Source of the DNA: Alkalihalobacterium elongatum
Lineage (GTDB): Bacteria; Bacillota; Bacilli; Bacillales; Bacillaceae_F
Direction of reading: 5' to 3'
DNA length: 64,000 nt
Assembly (NCBI RefSeq): GCF_019024285.1
Contig: NZ_WMKZ01000001.1
Coordinates: 620,001 to 684,000 of the forward strand
A model generated the notes under the pieces. The model worked only from the letters and a program-made list of their open reading frames with translations. It was not told the origin of the DNA and did not search any database. Position 1 is the stretch's first letter, and every line of letters starts with the position of its first letter. The position numbers were made by a program, and so were the translations under genes. Shown here in pieces: positions 48,147-58,200 of this stretch.

Positions 48147-48242
48147 GAAAAGAGCTGTTGCACCTCTTCGTACGCCTGAATTTGTGTTAATCAATGTCAA
48201 CACTATTCTAAGGTTTGCGATTAGAAATTCTCGGCTCTTTTC
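48147..48242. repeat. Long-range inverted repeat between rseP and proS
   Basis: GAAAAGAGC (48147-48155) is complementary to GCTCTTTTC (48234-48242) across about 78 bases. Inside, GTGTTAATCA and TGTCAACAC (48184-48202) pair as a small dyad. It has the same size and layout as the truB and polC elements but a different sequence. Confidence 0.45.
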
Positions 48243-48313
48243 CCCTCTTTTTGAGATTAATTTTTATAAAAAATTCTTTTCTTATAGATTTGTTTTTTTG
48301 CTACTGGAACGTT

Positions 48314-48333
48314 AACCAAGCATAAGCTTGGTT
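48314..48333 (-). terminator. Stem-loop after rseP
   Basis: AACCAAGC (48314-48321) and GCTTGGTT (48326-48333) form an 8-bp stem with a 4-base loop, 54 bases beyond the rseP stop. No T run follows on the minus strand, so termination is doubtful. A similar arm, AACCAAG/CTTGGTT, occurs at 23647-23666. Confidence 0.4.
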
Positions 48334-48386
48334 CTTCACGCTTTTAGTATGAAGCTTTTTGAAGTAGATTAGCCAGATGGTCAGCC

Positions 48387-49640
48387 TTATAAAAAGAATT
48401 TGTTAATATCGTTCCAGGTTACTACTAGCATTAATAACATTAATAATGCAAAACCAATGAAGTGAACCAAACCTTCTTTTTGCGGATCTATTGGCTTTCC
48501 ACGAACTGCTTCAACCCCAATAAACATTAATCTACCTCCATCAAGTGCTGGAAGTGGAAGTAAATTAATTATACCAAGGTTAACACTTAATATGGCTGCC
48601 CATTTCATAAGAACTAAAATTCCCATCTCCGCCGCTTGACCTGTATAATTATAAATTCCTACAGGCCCAGCTAGTTGGTCTAATGAGAATTGACCAGTCA
48701 CTAACATACCGAGCGCTTCAAAAATTAATTTTGCAAAAACATATGTTTCTGTTACTCCATATTTAATTGACCCTAATACAGTAAATGTAGTTGATTGTCC
48801 AACCCCTATAAACCCTTCCGGCTCACCAGTAGGACCTTGACGTTCTTGTGGGGTGACGATAGCTTCAAACACTTGGCCATCCCGCTCTACTTCAAAAACC
48901 AAATCTTGATTTGGATGTTTTTGAATAACTGTAGTTAAGTCCTCCCACGTTTCAAGTGGCTGACCATTGATAGCTAGTATTCGATCATTCTCTATTAGTT
49001 CTGCTTCTGCTGCAGCCCCTTCAGATGATACCATTCCAATCCTAGATTCATCTACAGGCATCCCAGCCAATAATGCAAAGGCTGTTAAAATTAAAAAGGC
49101 TAATACAAAATTCATCATCGGACCTGCAAAGATAGCAAGTGCGCGTTGAGGAATCGTTTTGGAACCGAATTGACGGTCTAATGGTGCAATTTGTGTAGGT
49201 TCCTCATCGTAAATAATATTTGCTTTTTCATCTACTGGGAATGAAACAAGTTCCCCATCAACATATGCTTCAATAAGTAAATCTTTTTCCAAATCGACAC
49301 GTTCAACAGTCACAATTTTTGCTTCTGGATGTTTCGATTTATTGTTTACAATCATCTCTGATACTTTATTTCTTCTGTTAAAAACTAAGCCAATTTCATA
49401 TCCTGGTTTTATTTGAATTAATTCTGGGTCTTCGCCTGCCATACGAACGAAGCCACCTAATGGTAACAAGCGGATCGTATAAAGGGTTTCATCTTTTTTA
49501 AAAGAGAATAGTTTAGGCCCAAACCCAATAGCAAACTCACGGCATAATATCCCTGCCCGTTTTGCAAAATACAAGTGTCCCCATTCATGGATAAACACGA
49601 GTAAACCGAAGATGATAATAATGGCTATTAAAGTATTCAT
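48387..49640 (-). CDS. rseP: Site-2 membrane metalloprotease RseP/RasP
   Basis: The product is 417 residues, an intramembrane zinc protease that trims anti-sigma factors and signal-peptide remnants. HEWGH (about 18-22) in the first membrane helix is the HExxH site, and the distal LDG motif is in [11 protein letters not shown] near the C-terminus. A PDZ domain (about 195-270) lies between. ATG at 49640 ([10 protein letters not shown]) follows AAGGTGGGG. It follows dxr by 16 bases. In B. subtilis RasP activates sigma-W and sigma-V. Confidence 0.97.
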   Translation of the reverse strand: MNTLIAIIIIFGLLVFIHEWGHLYFAKRAGILCREFAIGFGPKLFSFKKDETLYTIRLLPLGGFVRMAGEDPELIQIKPGYEIGLVFNRRNKVSEMIVNNKSKHPEAKIVTVERVDLEKDLLIEAYVDGELVSFPVDEKANIIYDEEPTQIAPLDRQFGSKTIPQRALAIFAGPMMNFVLAFLILTAFALLAGMPVDESRIGMVSSEGAAAEAELIENDRILAINGQPLETWEDLTTVIQKHPNQDLVFEVERDGQVFEAIVTPQERQGPTGEPEGFIGVGQSTTFTVLGSIKYGVTETYVFAKLIFEALGMLVTGQFSLDQLAGPVGIYNYTGQAAEMGILVLMKWAAILSVNLGIINLLPLPALDGGRLMFIGVEAVRGKPIDPQKEGLVHFIGFALLMLLMLVVTWNDINKFFL

Positions 49641-49656
49641 GAACGTATCCCCACCT

Positions 49657-50805
49657 TTATGACATGAGTGAGTGAACAAACCTTCTAGTCTGTTGGTCCA
49701 CTTCTATAATAGTTTCTAACGAAGGTTCATTAACTTGTTGATGACTTTCTAATGCTTGTTCAATATAATCCTCAATTTGTAAGAACGAGATTTGTTTATC
49801 AAGAAACGCAGCTACTGCAACTTCATTCGCTGCGTTCAAAACTGTAGGCATTGTTCCACCGATACGACCAGCTTCATAGGCAAATTTCAAACAGCGGTAA
49901 CGCTCAAAGTCAGGTTTATCAAAATGTAATTTGCCTACTTCACATAAGTTTAACCGTTCTTGTTTCTTGAAATCAAGCCTTTCAGGATAGCTTAGTGCAT
50001 ATTGTATCGGTACTCTCATATCTGGAGTCCCTAGTTGAGCAATTACACTTCCGTCAATATACTCTATCATTGAGTGAATAATACTTTCCTTATGTAAAAG
50101 AACTTCAATTTGATCATATGGCATGTCAAAAAGCCAATGTGCTTCAATTACTTCTAATCCTTTATTCATCATTGTAGCTGAATCAATTGTAATCTTTGCA
50201 CCCATAGTCCAATTCGGATGATTTAAAGCATCTTCTACAGTAACATTGACTAGTTCATCTCTACGCTTCTCTCTAAAACTTCCACCTGATGCTGTAACAA
50301 TTAATTTACTTATTTTACTTTGTTGCCCACCCTGGAGACATTGAAAAATAGCAGAATGTTCACTATCAACAGGAAGAAGAGAAACACCATACTGTTTTGC
50401 TTTTTGTGTAACAATATGACCTGCTGTAACTAATGTTTCTTTATTAGCTATAGCAATTGTTTTCTTAGCTTCTATAGCTGCAAGAGTCGGCCCCAATCCA
50501 ACACTTCCAATTACTGCATTAACTAGTATATCAGCCTCTGAAAACGTAGCTACTTCAACTAAACCTTCTATACCGTAGCTCATTTTTACTTCTTTAGGAA
50601 GCTCATGTTTAATCTCATCATAAACTTCCTTTGTTAGAACGGATAAGAACTTTGGTTTAAATTTTTGAACGAGCTCTAATCCTAGCTTCACATTTTTACC
50701 AATTGACATTGCAACAAGTTCAAAGCGATCAGGGTGTTGATTAATAATATCCAACGTCTGTGTGCCAATAGAACCAGTAGCACCTAATAAGCTAATTTTT
50801 TTCAA
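49657..50805 (-). CDS. dxr: 1-Deoxy-D-xylulose 5-phosphate reductoisomerase
   Basis: The second enzyme of the MEP isoprenoid pathway, 382 residues. NADPH site [14 protein letters not shown] at the N-terminus; PVDSEHSA contains the metal ligands; TASGGSFRE and NHPNWTMG follow. TTG start at 50805, 6 bases after AAGGGTGA. It lies between cdsA and rseP, the standard uppS-cdsA-dxr-rseP order. Confidence 0.98.
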   Translation of the reverse strand: MKKISLLGATGSIGTQTLDIINQHPDRFELVAMSIGKNVKLGLELVQKFKPKFLSVLTKEVYDEIKHELPKEVKMSYGIEGLVEVATFSEADILVNAVIGSVGLGPTLAAIEAKKTIAIANKETLVTAGHIVTQKAKQYGVSLLPVDSEHSAIFQCLQGGQQSKISKLIVTASGGSFREKRRDELVNVTVEDALNHPNWTMGAKITIDSATMMNKGLEVIEAHWLFDMPYDQIEVLLHKESIIHSMIEYIDGSVIAQLGTPDMRVPIQYALSYPERLDFKKQERLNLCEVGKLHFDKPDFERYRCLKFAYEAGRIGGTMPTVLNAANEVAVAAFLDKQISFLQIEDYIEQALESHQQVNEPSLETIIEVDQQTRRFVHSLMS

Positions 50806-50835
50806 TGACTTTCACCCTTTACAACAAAACACATT

Positions 50836-51633
50836 TTATATTAATTGTAGCAGATGTAGAATAGGCATGACATAAATAAGACTATCAAAACGGTCTAATA
50901 TTCCGCCGTGGCCTGGAAGAACATTCCCCGAGTCTTTAACAGCATAGTGACGCTTTAACGCAGACTCTACTAAATCACCCATTTGACCAAAGATAGATGC
51001 AACTAATATGACAAGCCCTAAGATAATATACGTATCAAAGATTGGGAATATGAGTTGAAAGACAAAACCAACCACAAAAGCACATATTATGCCACCTAAT
51101 GATCCTTCAATCGTCTTCTTAGGACTAATATCTGGCCAGAGCTTTCTTTTCCCTAACTTTCGTCCGACAAAATAGGCTCCTGAATCTGTAGACCAAATAA
51201 TAAATAAAACAAAGAATACGAGTGCTAGTCCATTTTCTGCAACTAAACGAGTCATGATTAAATAGTGAAATCCGAACCCGACATATACAGACGATAGAAT
51301 GATAAACCCGACCTCATCAAACGTATATTTATTCTTCGTAATGACTGTAGTCATCAACAATATTAAAATCATGAAGACAAAGATCTCTACTTTTGTGACA
51401 TGGGAAAGAAGTGTCAGGTCTAACCAATTTGTAGGTACGAGCAAAATCCACATAAGGATTAAACTAACGAGGCCTATAAATGAGAAAGGAGGAATTTTTT
51501 TCATCTTTAATAACTCAACCATTGCTATAGAAGCAACAAGCATAATTGTAAACGTAAACGGCCAGCTACCAACGATAGTAATTGGGATAAAAAATGAAGC
51601 TGCAATGACCGCTGTAATAATTCGTTGTTTCAA
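50836..51633 (-). CDS. cdsA: Phosphatidate cytidylyltransferase
   Basis: The product is 265 residues, an integral membrane enzyme that makes CDP-diacylglycerol from phosphatidic acid. It has about eight hydrophobic segments and the C-terminal CdsA signature region KRHYAVKDSGNVLPGHGGILDR (conserved core VKDSGNVLPGHGG). TTG start at 51633, 7 bases after GGAGG. It follows uppS by 15 bases. Confidence 0.97.
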   Translation of the reverse strand: MKQRIITAVIAASFFIPITIVGSWPFTFTIMLVASIAMVELLKMKKIPPFSFIGLVSLILMWILLVPTNWLDLTLLSHVTKVEIFVFMILILLMTTVITKNKYTFDEVGFIILSSVYVGFGFHYLIMTRLVAENGLALVFFVLFIIWSTDSGAYFVGRKLGKRKLWPDISPKKTIEGSLGGIICAFVVGFVFQLIFPIFDTYIILGLVILVASIFGQMGDLVESALKRHYAVKDSGNVLPGHGGILDRFDSLIYVMPILHLLQLI

Positions 51634-51648
51634 GATCCTTCCTCCTTT

Positions 51649-52416
51649 CTATACGCCGCCGTATCTTCGTCCTCTTTTTTGATAAACACGGATTGCTTCC
51701 TCAAAATGTTCCTCTGTAAAATCTGGCCAAAGAACATCTGTGAACCAAAATTCACTATAAGCAAGTTGCCAAAGCATAAAATTACTTAAGCGCAGTTCGC
51801 CACTCGTACGGATTAATAAGTCAGGATCATTCAAGTCGTCCGTCATTAAATGCTGTTCAAATTGCTGTTCTGTTATTTCCTCAGGAGATAACTTGCCTTC
51901 TTGAACTTCTGTTGCTAAAGCCCGAATCGCTTTAACAATTTCTACCCTACTGCCATAGTTTAAAGCGAAGTTAAGTATTAGTCCTGTATTATCCTTCGTT
52001 TCATCTATTGCAGTCTCTACAGCACGAAGAGTATGAGCTGGCAGCTCATCTGGACACCCCATTAATCGTACTCTTACATTTTCTTCTTTAAGCTTAGGTA
52101 ACTCCTTACTGAGAAAACGTTCAGGCAATTTCATTAAAAAGTCAACCTCTGGTTTAGGTCTTTTCCAGTTCTCTGTAGAAAACGCATAGAGTGTTAAGAC
52201 CTTTACACCTAGACGACTCGCCCTACTAACAATCTTATTAACAACTTTCATACCTTCACGATGGCCTGCTACTCGCGGTAACCCTTTATTTTTAGCCCAT
52301 CGACCGTTTCCATCCATAATGATGGCAACATGACTTGGAATATTTTCTAAGTCCACTTCAAGTGAGGGTCTATCCATTTCATTAGATGATTTCAACTTTT
52401 TAAATTTCTCAAGCAT
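51649..52416 (-). CDS. uppS: Undecaprenyl diphosphate synthase
   Basis: The product is 255 residues, a cis-prenyltransferase that makes the C55 lipid carrier for peptidoglycan. IIMDGNGRWAKNKG holds the catalytic Asp, with STENWKRP and the RTSGELRLSNFMLWQ motif later. ATG at 52416 (MLEKFKKL) follows GGAGGG by 7 bases. The frr terminator precedes it, so it begins a new transcription unit. Confidence 0.98.
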   Translation of the reverse strand: MLEKFKKLKSSNEMDRPSLEVDLENIPSHVAIIMDGNGRWAKNKGLPRVAGHREGMKVVNKIVSRASRLGVKVLTLYAFSTENWKRPKPEVDFLMKLPERFLSKELPKLKEENVRVRLMGCPDELPAHTLRAVETAIDETKDNTGLILNFALNYGSRVEIVKAIRALATEVQEGKLSPEEITEQQFEQHLMTDDLNDPDLLIRTSGELRLSNFMLWQLAYSEFWFTDVLWPDFTEEHFEEAIRVYQKRGRRYGGV

Positions 52417-52510
52417 TTCTAGCCCTCCAAAACAACACCATCCATTTTTGCCATATGGATTAGCTATAATACAAATTTTAACGATATTAATGAAATTCAA
52501 TAAAACAGTG

Positions 52511-52537
52511 TAAAAAAACCCCCTGTACGTAGAGGGT
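52511..52537 (-). terminator. Intrinsic terminator of frr
   Basis: ACCCCC (52518-52523) pairs with GAGGGT (52532-52537) with one G-U, followed by seven T on the minus strand. It separates the rpsB-tsf-pyrH-frr unit from uppS. Confidence 0.8.
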
Positions 52538-52571
52538 CTATTTACATTATTCTATTGTACCGTGAAATCAC

Positions 52572-53129
52572 TTATACTTCCATGATTTCTTTTTCTTTAT
52601 TTGAAGCAATTTGATCGATGTCAGCAATGTGCTTGTCAGTTAATTTTTGAACCTCATCAGTTGAACGACGGAGGTCATCCTCTGTTAACTCTCCATCCTT
52701 TTGTAGCTTCTTTAAATCGTCATTTATATCACGACGGATATTACGAACTGCCACTTTTCCTTCTTCAGCATATTTCTTAACGAGCTTTACAAGATCTTTA
52801 CGACGCTCTTCTGTTAAAGCTGGAATTGTAATACGGATGATTGTACCATCATTTGAAGGAGTTAGACCTAAATCTGACTTTAAGATTGCTTTCTCAATGT
52901 CCCCAATAACAGTTTTGTCAAACGGTTGAATAACTAGCATTCTTGCTTCTGGTACAGAAATTGTCGCTAACTGATTAAGTGGCGTTGGTGCACCGTAGTA
53001 TTCTACTGTTACTTTTTCAAGCAAGCTCGGATTCGCACGACCTGCACGTAAAGTTGCTAATTCACGATTAAGTGCTTCTAGCGCTTTTTTCATTCGTCCT
53101 TGTGCATCTTGCATTAGTTCTTTTGACAT
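52572..53129 (-). CDS. frr: Ribosome recycling factor
   Basis: The product is 185 residues that split post-termination ribosomes with EF-G. Signatures are [20 protein letters not shown] and [13 protein letters not shown]. The protein is all helical bundle plus a small beta domain, standard length. It begins one base after the pyrH stop, so it is translationally coupled to it. Confidence 0.98.
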   Translation of the reverse strand: MSKELMQDAQGRMKKALEALNRELATLRAGRANPSLLEKVTVEYYGAPTPLNQLATISVPEARMLVIQPFDKTVIGDIEKAILKSDLGLTPSNDGTIIRITIPALTEERRKDLVKLVKKYAEEGKVAVRNIRRDINDDLKKLQKDGELTEDDLRRSTDEVQKLTDKHIADIDQIASNKEKEIMEV

Positions 53130-53130
53130 T

Positions 53131-53847
53131 TTAGCTCCCCCTTACAACTGTTCCAATTTGTTCTCCTAAAACAGCTCGTTTAATATTTCCTTCTTCTATA
53201 ATCGAAAAGACTATTAATGGAATATCATTATCCATACATAGAGATGAAGCTGTAGAGTCCATCACAGCTAATCCTTCTTTTAATAAATCTAAGTACGTAA
53301 TAGATTGGTACTTCTTAGCTGATGGATCAACAGCTGGGTCTGCACTGTAAACACCATCTACTTTATTTTTTGCCATAAGAATTACTTCCGCTTCAATTTC
53401 AGCAGCTCTTAAAGCAGCAGTAGTATCAGTTGAGAAATAAGGATTTCCAGTTCCAGCAGCAAAAATGACTACACGTTTTTTCTCTAAGTGACGAATAGCT
53501 TTACGACGAATGTAAGGCTCTGCCACTTGTCTCATTTCGATTGATGTTTGAACACGCGTTTGTACTCCAATTGTTTCAAGACTATCTTGAAGAGCAAGAG
53601 AATTCATTACTGTTGCTAACATTCCCATGTAGTCAGCAGTTGCACGGTCCATTCCTTTTGCACTACCTGCCATTCCACGCCAGATATTTCCTCCACCTAC
53701 AACTACAGCTACTTCAACATCTAGTTCTACGATATCCTTAACTTGAGTTGCAATTGAATGGATGACTGCTGGGTCTATTCCGTATCCTAAGTCACCAGCT
53801 AATGCTTCGCCACTTAGTTTAAGGACTACGCGATTATATTTGCTCAT
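53131..53847 (-). CDS. pyrH: Uridylate kinase
   Basis: The hexameric UMP kinase of the amino acid kinase superfamily, 238 residues. It begins [19 protein letters not shown] and contains [11 protein letters not shown] and [16 protein letters not shown] at 53847 follows GGAGGT by 4 bases; an in-frame upstream extension is not conserved. It is the standard tsf-pyrH-frr linkage. Confidence 0.98.
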   Translation of the reverse strand: MSKYNRVVLKLSGEALAGDLGYGIDPAVIHSIATQVKDIVELDVEVAVVVGGGNIWRGMAGSAKGMDRATADYMGMLATVMNSLALQDSLETIGVQTRVQTSIEMRQVAEPYIRRKAIRHLEKKRVVIFAAGTGNPYFSTDTTAALRAAEIEAEVILMAKNKVDGVYSADPAVDPSAKKYQSITYLDLLKEGLAVMDSTASSLCMDNDIPLIVFSIIEEGNIKRAVLGEQIGTVVRGS

Positions 53848-53943
53848 GTTTACCTCCATTAGCGACAAATACGTCCACCTATTACATTTATGCCTTTTTT
53901 GCAAAATAGGGAACACAGTGTGCTCCCTACCTAGTTAAATAAA

Positions 53944-54822
53944 TTATTTCTTCACCTGAGACATTACTTCTTCTGCGAAGTTGTCATCACGTTTTTCCAT
54001 ACCTTCACCAACTTCATAGCGAATGAATGTTTGAACAGATGCACCTTTGTTTGCTACATACTTCCCTACTTTATGGTCACTATCTTTAACAAATGGTTGG
54101 TCTAGTAAACATACGTCTTCAAAATATTTACTTAAACGACCTTCAACCATTTTTTCAACGATGTTTTCTGGCTTACCTTCGTTTAATGCTTGTTGTTTTA
54201 ATACTTCACGCTCACGATTTACTTCTTCAGCAGGAACTTCATCACGAGAAACGTAAACTGGTTTAATTGCTGCGATGTGCATAGCAACATCTTTCGCCAA
54301 GTCTTCATCAGTTGTTCCGTCAAGTACTGTAAGAACCCCGATACGTCCTCCCATATGTAAATAAGAACCAAATACCGCAGAGTCTGCTTTTTCTACGATT
54401 TCAAAGCGACGAAGTGAAATTTTCTCTCCAATTTTAGCGATTTGGCTATTGATATAAGCTTCAACAGTTTCACCGTTCATTTGTTGAGATAAAGCTTCCT
54501 CTACACTTGCAGGGTTGTTAGCTAGGACTTGTTTAGCTAGCTCTGCAACTAAGTTTTTAAAGTTCTCGTTTTTTGCAACAAAGTCTGTTTCAGAGTTAAT
54601 TTCAACGATTACAGCTTTGTTTCCTTCAGTAGCAACGTATGCTAGACCTTCTGCAGCGATACGATCAGCTTTCTTAGCAGCTTTAGCAATACCTTTTTCA
54701 CGAAGGAAGTCAATTGCCTTTTCCATATCACCATTAGTTTCTACTAATGCTTTTTTGCAGTCCATCATCCCTGCACCTGTTTTTTCACGTAATTCTTTTA
54801 CCATGCTAGCAGTAATTGCCAT
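53944..54822 (-). CDS. tsf: Elongation factor Ts
   Basis: The nucleotide-exchange factor for EF-Tu, 292 residues, starting [26 protein letters not shown]. The [10 protein letters not shown] motif lies at about 80-89, followed by two core subdomains. Two adjacent ATGs (54825 and 54822) follow AAGGAGG; the second gives the conserved N-terminus. It follows rpsB after a terminator-like hairpin that probably sets the S2/EF-Ts ratio. Confidence 0.98.
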   Translation of the reverse strand: MAITASMVKELREKTGAGMMDCKKALVETNGDMEKAIDFLREKGIAKAAKKADRIAAEGLAYVATEGNKAVIVEINSETDFVAKNENFKNLVAELAKQVLANNPASVEEALSQQMNGETVEAYINSQIAKIGEKISLRRFEIVEKADSAVFGSYLHMGGRIGVLTVLDGTTDEDLAKDVAMHIAAIKPVYVSRDEVPAEEVNREREVLKQQALNEGKPENIVEKMVEGRLSKYFEDVCLLDQPFVKDSDHKVGKYVANKGASVQTFIRYEVGEGMEKRDDNFAEEVMSQVKK

Positions 54823-54979
54823 CATCAATTCCTCCTTATGGTTATATGTAATATTTGCATATATAGTCATCGTTCAAAAAACGAAACCGTATTGATATTG
54901 TCCTTTTTGAACTGGCCAATACTTATATGCATGTCCATTTTCAAGAAAAGTAACCCTTTAATTCTTACTTTTCTTTTTT

Positions 54980-55017
54980 AAAAAAGGTGATAAAGGGCAA
55001 ACCCCTTTACCACCCTT
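54980..55017 (-). terminator. rpsB-tsf intergenic terminator/attenuator
   Basis: GGTGATAAAGGG (54986-54997) pairs with CCCTTTACCACC (55003-55014), with one G-U, followed by six T on the minus strand, 17 bases past the rpsB stop. Because tsf lacks a clear promoter in the remaining gap, partial read-through is plausible. Confidence 0.82.
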
Positions 55018-55033
55018 TGAAGAGCAAATGAAA

Positions 55034-55762
55034 TTAAACAGTTTCTTCTACTTCTTCTTGCTCAGCACTTTCATTACCAGCAGCTGAAGTAGCTTCGATA
55101 ATCGCATCAGCCATCTTACCAGTAAGAAGTTTTACGGCACGAATTGCATCATCGTTACCTGGGATAACATAATCAATCTCATCTGGATCACAGTTTGTAT
55201 CTACAATAGCAACAACAGGAATGTTTAATTTGTGAGCTTCTGCGATAGCAATACGCTCTTTACGTGGGTCAATGATGAAAAGTGCATCAGGAACACCTTT
55301 CATGTCTTTAATTCCACCTAAGAACTTTTCTAGACGGTCCATTTCCTTCTTAAGAAGAATAACTTCTTTCTTAGGAAGTACTTCAAACGTTCCATCTTCT
55401 TGCATTCTTTCAAGCTCTTTTAAACGTCCAACACGCTTTTGGATTGTAGAAAAGTTTGTTAATGTTCCACCTAACCAACGTTGGTTGATGTAGTACATTC
55501 CACAACGCTCTGCTTCTTCTTTAACAGAATCTTGAGCTTGCTTCTTTGTACCAACAAATAAAACTTTTCCTCCGTCTGCTGCTAGGTCTCTTACGAAATT
55601 GTAAGCTTCCTCAACCTTTTTAACAGTCTTTTGTAAATCGATGATGTAAATTCCGTTACGTTCTGTGAAGATGTAGCGAGACATTTTTGGGTTCCAACGG
55701 CGAGTTTGGTGACCGAAGTGTACCCCAGCCTCTAGTAATTGTTTCATTGAAATTACTGCCAC
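55034..55762 (-). CDS. rpsB: 30S ribosomal protein S2
   Basis: The product is 242 residues. It starts [23 protein letters not shown] at a GTG, 8 bases after GGAGG; the in-frame stretch upstream is leader [23 protein letters not shown] and [13 protein letters not shown]-type sequence (here INQRWLGG) are family signatures. A Glu-rich C-terminal tail (EEVEETV) is usual. It has its own promoter and a structured leader. Confidence 0.98.
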   Translation of the reverse strand: MAVISMKQLLEAGVHFGHQTRRWNPKMSRYIFTERNGIYIIDLQKTVKKVEEAYNFVRDLAADGGKVLFVGTKKQAQDSVKEEAERCGMYYINQRWLGGTLTNFSTIQKRVGRLKELERMQEDGTFEVLPKKEVILLKKEMDRLEKFLGGIKDMKGVPDALFIIDPRKERIAIAEAHKLNIPVVAIVDTNCDPDEIDYVIPGNDDAIRAVKLLTGKMADAIIEATSAAGNESAEQEEVEETV

Positions 55763-55810
55763 ATCAAACACCTCCTCCAATGGTTTTTGTTTTCCTCCGC
55801 AATCCTCATC

Positions 55811-55851
55811 TTTAAGTAAGACTGAAATTATATTCAGCACCCTCACTTAAA
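55811..55851 (-). promoter_or_regulatory. Structured leader stem-loop of rpsB
   Basis: A 10-bp outer stem (55811-55820 with 55842-55851, one G-U) encloses an asymmetric internal loop and a 5-bp inner stem CTGAA/TTCAG. The internal loop GGTG opposite a single base resembles a protein-binding site. S2 autoregulation of rpsB is known in bacteria; assignment here is by position. Confidence 0.5.
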
Positions 55852-55883
55852 TTAGAATGCGTGTGTGATTAACACCGTGGATT

Positions 55884-55912
55884 AATATACCACAATGAGA
55901 ATGTAATAGCAA
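55884..55912 (-). promoter_or_regulatory. Sigma-A promoter of rpsB
   Basis: Minus-strand TTGCTA (55907-55912) and TATATT (55884-55889) are 17 bases apart, between the end of swrB and the rpsB leader. It predicts a leader of about 115 bases. Confidence 0.65.
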
Positions 55913-55926
55913 GAGTCGTCAAACAT

Positions 55927-56421
55927 TTATTGATAAAATTTTATCATCAATTCCACTTCACCTTTTCCAAGGTTTAATTTTTTTGCAATTTCATCAGTGG
56001 AAAGTCCTTGTTTGGATAACGAAAGAACTTGAGCAGTAGTGGACTGCACATACATATCTGTTTCATCTGATTTTATTTCTGGCGGTACATAACCTCCATA
56101 TACTGTATGTGTATTAGAAGGTATCGATTGTTCTTCTGTCTTAAATACCACAGCATCTTTTCTGTTAAGAAACGGTTGTTTGTTTTCTATTATAGCTTGA
56201 GAAGCTTTTTGTTTAGATAATTTTATTTGTTCTAATACTCGTTCATTTTCTTCCTTTATTTCAGCCGTATATGCTACAAGCAAATCTTCTATTTCACGCT
56301 TAATTTTCTCTTCATCAATTTGGGGAGCTTGTTGATTATTTATTTTTTGTAACAAAGTAACAATCCATAAAAAAGTAAGCAAATGTAATACGAGACTAGT
56401 AGTTATTAAAAATTGAACCAT
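55927..56421 (-). CDS. swrB: SwrB (YlxL), motility/swarming protein
   Basis: The product is 164 residues with an N-terminal membrane helix (FLITTSLVLHLLTFLWIVTLL, core LVLHLLTFLWIV), a helical charged middle, and a C-terminal helix-turn-helix-like end (LSTDEIAKKLNLGKGEVELM). In B. subtilis SwrB helps activate the flagellar export switch and sigma-D. It is the last gene of the fla/che operon before rpsB, the same position as here. Confidence 0.9.
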   Translation of the reverse strand: MVQFLITTSLVLHLLTFLWIVTLLQKINNQQAPQIDEEKIKREIEDLLVAYTAEIKEENERVLEQIKLSKQKASQAIIENKQPFLNRKDAVVFKTEEQSIPSNTHTVYGGYVPPEIKSDETDMYVQSTTAQVLSLSKQGLSTDEIAKKLNLGKGEVELMIKFYQ

Positions 56422-56431
56422 GATATACTCC

Positions 56432-56740
56432 TTAGCCTGAGTAGTCTATATATTTCCCTTTGTATGGGTGTTCTACAGCTTTCTCTGCTTGTTTTTTCGA
56501 TTTATGCTTTCTTTTATGTTGTTGATTTTGTTTTTCATTTTCTTTATCTGGTTCTAGCTTACTAGGATCCGAAGAATCCGCTTTGTTAACTTGCTTTCTT
56601 TTGTGATCTTCTTCTTTCTGGTTCTCAGCCGCAATAATATCTTGTCCAACTTGATTACGCTGTTGTAACTGTTCTTGAATTTTCCCAGCAGTTTGAGAGC
56701 GAGGAAACGAACCTTGCATTTCAATAGGCTTTAAGCTCAT
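56432..56740 (-). CDS. Small Lys/Gln-rich charged protein of the fla/che operon end
   Basis: The product is 102 residues, very rich in Lys, Glu, Gln and His (KRKHKSKKQAEKAVEHP), probably disordered, with no membrane segment. It ends in HPYKGKYIDYSG. No family is recognised. It lies 10 bases before swrB and 34 bases after fapA, so it is within the operon. A chaperone-like or adaptor role can be imagined but is not shown by the sequence. Confidence 0.75.
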   Translation of the reverse strand: MSLKPIEMQGSFPRSQTAGKIQEQLQQRNQVGQDIIAAENQKEEDHKRKQVNKADSSDPSKLEPDKENEKQNQQHKRKHKSKKQAEKAVEHPYKGKYIDYSG

Positions 56741-56774
56741 CTTTCATCATTCTCCATTTAATACGGTTTCTTCA

Positions 56775-58169
56775 TCATAATGGGCTGATCTTAATTTCAC
56801 TTTCAATGATAGCTACCTTTACATTTTGGTGCTTGACACTAATCTTCCTTCTATACTTACCAAAAGTTAATGTTACATTTGGTAGGAGTTGACGTTCGAC
56901 CTTTACAATACCCGAATGACTTTGTTCTATCTCTTCGCTCATATCCCTTAGCTCTTCTTCAGCGGCTACTTTTTTCTCTTCTGTTTGTATGAGTGTATTT
57001 TTTACACGTAATTTAAGTATTCGTTCATTGGCTTGGAGAACTAGTCCCTGTTTTTCTTTTAAGTCAAATGCATGCAGTAATTTACGAAGCTTTTCTAGAT
57101 CATCTTTTGCTTTTTTTAACTCTTGCTTAGTTTCTGGTATTTTCTTTAGTATTTGTTGGTGGACTCCAATAATTAATTCAGTAGGAGTATGCATAGAGTT
57201 TCCTACTTCTTTTGCGATGATCATACTCCCTGCAGAAAGCTGCCCACCAACAATATTTCCTTTTCCTTTATTACAGTAGATACTCCCACTAGCATGACAA
57301 TTACTATGTAAAATAGATTGATGAACATGGAGGTTCCCCCCTGCTTCAACATTACCTTGATTAATAAAAGTCGAAAATATATCTTTATTAGCCTTCACGA
57401 TGCCCTTTCCTTGACCAGCTATGCCTGCCCCAACATATATTGAACCTTCAGATACTAATGTTGCTGATTCAACCGTACCTTGAACTCGAATGTCTCCTTT
57501 AGCTTTAACTTCAAATCCTGATGGGACATTTCCACGAATTGTGACATTCCCTATAAAATCTATATTCCCAGTTTTCATATCAAGATCGCCATAAACTTCA
57601 TATCCAGGATAGACATGAATAGTTCTTTTATCGATACATGGTTGTCCATCCACTTGGGCTATTAAGGATAGTTTGTCTTTTGAAACAGCTGTGTTTTTTC
57701 CTGGTCTTAAGATAAAATCCTTCCCTGGTTTCGCTGGGATTAGTTCACCTATAACATTCATTCCTGGTCGACCAGCTGTTGCCTCTACTTTTTTTCCAAC
57801 CGTTTGGCCTTGACTAACAGAAGGAATAGTAATCACACTCTTTAAATCGACTGTATCTCTTTCTATATCAATTTCGTTAGTTTCTTCCATACCAACAAAT
57901 GGCATTGCTTTTAAATATGCATTACTCCCATTAACCCCTTTTCTTCCTTCAGCAATAACTAGTGGAGAAGTTAACTGCAAATGATTTTGAATAATCGTTT
58001 GTAAACCGTTCTCCTTTATTCCAAAAACAACCCCCTTTCCTTTTACCCAAGCACGGAGCTCTTCAAGGAGGAATTCAATATCTCCTTCAAATTTTTGATG
58101 CTGAACGATAGTAGCTTTCATTTTATCCTTACTAATTATTATTTCATATATTTTATCTAAAAGGTTCAT
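56775..58169 (-). CDS. fapA: FapA/DUF342 family protein
   Basis: The product is 464 residues. A beta-rich FapA domain is followed from about 170 to 330 by a right-handed parallel beta-helix-like repeat region (GDLDMKTGNIDFIGNVTIRG, GSIYVGAGIAGQGKG; each a strand-turn unit). A coiled coil lies at about 345-425. DUF342 proteins are linked to cell envelope or flagellar assembly in several bacteria. B. subtilis lacks a gene at this spot in the operon; here it lies between sigD and the small charged protein. Confidence 0.85.
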   Translation of the reverse strand: MNLLDKIYEIIISKDKMKATIVQHQKFEGDIEFLLEELRAWVKGKGVVFGIKENGLQTIIQNHLQLTSPLVIAEGRKGVNGSNAYLKAMPFVGMEETNEIDIERDTVDLKSVITIPSVSQGQTVGKKVEATAGRPGMNVIGELIPAKPGKDFILRPGKNTAVSKDKLSLIAQVDGQPCIDKRTIHVYPGYEVYGDLDMKTGNIDFIGNVTIRGNVPSGFEVKAKGDIRVQGTVESATLVSEGSIYVGAGIAGQGKGIVKANKDIFSTFINQGNVEAGGNLHVHQSILHSNCHASGSIYCNKGKGNIVGGQLSAGSMIIAKEVGNSMHTPTELIIGVHQQILKKIPETKQELKKAKDDLEKLRKLLHAFDLKEKQGLVLQANERILKLRVKNTLIQTEEKKVAAEEELRDMSEEIEQSHSGIVKVERQLLPNVTLTFGKYRRKISVKHQNVKVAIIESEIKISPL

Positions 58170-58200
58170 ATCTATTAGACACCACTTTCGATCTGCCTTT

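Noticed and set aside
48100-48386. T-box riboswitch upstream of proS
   Set aside because: No AGGGTGGNACCGCG-type T-box core was found on the minus strand; only inverted repeats are visible.
51404-51420. GTGTCAGG inside cdsA as a third copy of the recA-flanking repeat
   Set aside because: Only about 10 bases match and it is in coding sequence, so chance similarity is more likely.
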